A DNA stretch of 64,000 nucleotides from Streptomyces sp. NBC_01498 (lineage in GTDB: Bacteria > Actinomycetota > Actinomycetes > Streptomycetales > Streptomycetaceae). The stretch spans positions 3,720,001 through 3,784,000 of the forward strand of contig NZ_CP109598.1 in assembly GCF_036327775.1 (NCBI RefSeq), in the 5' to 3' direction. Position numbers and translations under genes: made by a program. This document shows positions 61,651 to 64,000 of this stretch, in pieces; positions within the stretch are counted from its first letter, which is position 1, and each line of letters starts with the position of its first letter. The notes below the pieces were generated by a model. That model was not told the origin of the DNA. It made no database searches and saw only the letters and a program-made list of their open reading frames with translations.

Positions 61651-62271
61651 TCATGCTCCGGCCCGGCGCGGGCCGTCCGCCGCGCCCGTCGTCCTCGCCT
61701 CCTTGGCGGCACGCTTGGCCTCCTGCTTGTGCGCGCGGACCCTGGCCAGGGTCTCGGGCCCGGTGATGTCCGCCGCCGAGCGGTACGAGCCCTCCTCGCC
61801 GTACGCGCCGGCCGCCGCGCGCCAGCCCTCGGGCCGTACGCCGTACTGCTTGCCGAGCAGTGCGAGGAAGATCTGCGACTTCTGCTTGCCGTAGCCGGGG
61901 AGTTCGGTCAGCCGTTTGAGCAGTTCGGCGCCCGTGGCGACGTCTCGCCACAGCCCGGCGGCGTCACCGTCGTAGTGCGCGATCAGGAACTGGCACAACT
62001 GCTGCACGCGCTTGGCCATGGACCCCGGGTAGCGGTGCACGGCCGGCTTCTCCGAGAGCAGCGCGGCGAATGCCTCGGGGTGGTAGGAGGCGATCGCGCG
62101 CGCGTCCAGATCGTCACCCCCCATGCGTACGGCGATGGTGTACGGCCCCGAGAACGCCCACTCCATGGGCACCTGCTGGTCCAGCAGCATGCCGACCAGG
62201 GCGGCCAGCGGGCTGCGCCCGAGCAGTTCGTCGGCCTCGGGTTGCTGTGCGATGCGAATCGTCGTGCTCAT
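61651..62271 (-). CDS. HhH-GPD base excision DNA repair protein
   Basis: 206 residues from ATG 62271 (MSTTIRIAQQPEADELLG); earlier in-frame starts lack support. ALVGMLLDQQVPMEWAFSGPYTI is the first helical part, and LTELPGYGKQKSQIFLALLGKQYG the helix-hairpin-helix. The [4Fe-4S] Cys cluster of EndoIII/MutY is absent. The family keeps the fold, but the catalytic residue is not obvious to me, so glycosylase activity is uncertain. A basic Ala/Lys/Arg tail follows. Confidence 0.8.
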   Translation of the reverse strand: MSTTIRIAQQPEADELLGRSPLAALVGMLLDQQVPMEWAFSGPYTIAVRMGGDDLDARAIASYHPEAFAALLSEKPAVHRYPGSMAKRVQQLCQFLIAHYDGDAAGLWRDVATGAELLKRLTELPGYGKQKSQIFLALLGKQYGVRPEGWRAAAGAYGEEGSYRSAADITGPETLARVRAHKQEAKRAAKEARTTGAADGPRRAGA

Positions 62272-62378
62272 GGGCCGATGGTGGACCGTGAGTCGGAAGA
62301 TGTCCGGGAGGCCACGCCCTGACGGTCTGTTCATATGACTGTTTTGTGGCGCGAATGGCGGTACGGGGAGTGGGGTAG

Positions 62379-64000
<1,622 letters not shown>

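Overview
The window is a 64 kb piece of a Streptomyces (or very close actinomycete) chromosome. The evidence is very high GC, strong GC3 codon bias with long antisense shadow frames, many GTG starts, many promoter -10 boxes placed just upstream of start codons (leaderless style), and a typical gene set: branched-chain 2-oxoacid dehydrogenase (bkd) genes, Ser/Thr kinases, a bacterial proteasome activator, SigF/SigN-type sigma factors, a subtilisin inhibitor, an F420-type PPOX protein and geosmin synthase. A perfect 14-bp parS site (2473-2486) and a one-mismatch copy (7906-7919) place it in the oriC-proximal part of the chromosome.

Layout. 0-10 kb: a MobA-like/moeA molybdenum-cofactor pair, a K+ channel with RCK domain, a quinone oxidoreductase, the proteasome activator Bpa, and a PadR-controlled ABC exporter. 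10-22 kb: two divergent membrane Ser/Thr kinases, a small phosphotransferase, a PPOX-type protein, a NarL-type response regulator and the bkd operon (E1alpha, E1beta, E2) behind an AT-rich inverted repeat and closed by a 19-bp terminator. 22-26 kb: a PCMT-like methyltransferase, a primase/helicase remnant beside tRNA-Ser(UGA), a shikimate-kinase-like ATPase, a lamin-tail secreted protein and a prim-pol protein. 27-36 kb: a SigE-family sigma factor, an acyl-CoA ligase with a perfect TetR-like operator, a giant PAS/pseudo-histidine-kinase/double-receiver protein, a subtilisin inhibitor, and tRNA-Ser(GCU) and tRNA-Arg(ACG).

36-39 kb is the most accessory-looking part. It lies directly behind tRNA-Arg, looks less GC-rich, and carries a PD-(D/E)XK-like gene broken by what looks like loss of one GATC unit. 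It also has an unrecognised secreted protein and a satellite of 25-bp units. 39-52 kb: an orphan Flp-type pilin, a DUF2797 protein, an amidohydrolase, an orphan OmpR-type regulator, then a marR-MFS-yceI-ppox block. In that block the exporter and the YceI protein share the same beta-sandwich 'carboxypeptidase regulatory' module. It is followed by tandem sigN/sigF-like genes. 52-64 kb: a secreted CBM32 plus beta-helix protein with a LacI-type operator, tRNA-Ser(CGA), tadA with its partner gene, upp, a LytR_C protein, a small ParB/Srx-like protein, a secreted M28 aminopeptidase, an HhH-GPD protein and the 5' part of geosmin synthase.

From memory of the S. coelicolor map, the 11-22 kb block (SCO3815-3821-like) and the 27-58 kb block (SCO4005-4041-like) lie on opposite sides of dnaA there. 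Here they meet near tRNA-Ser(UGA) in opposed orientation, which would fit an inversion spanning oriC; this needs a genome comparison. No rRNA, CRISPR array or intact mobile element was seen.
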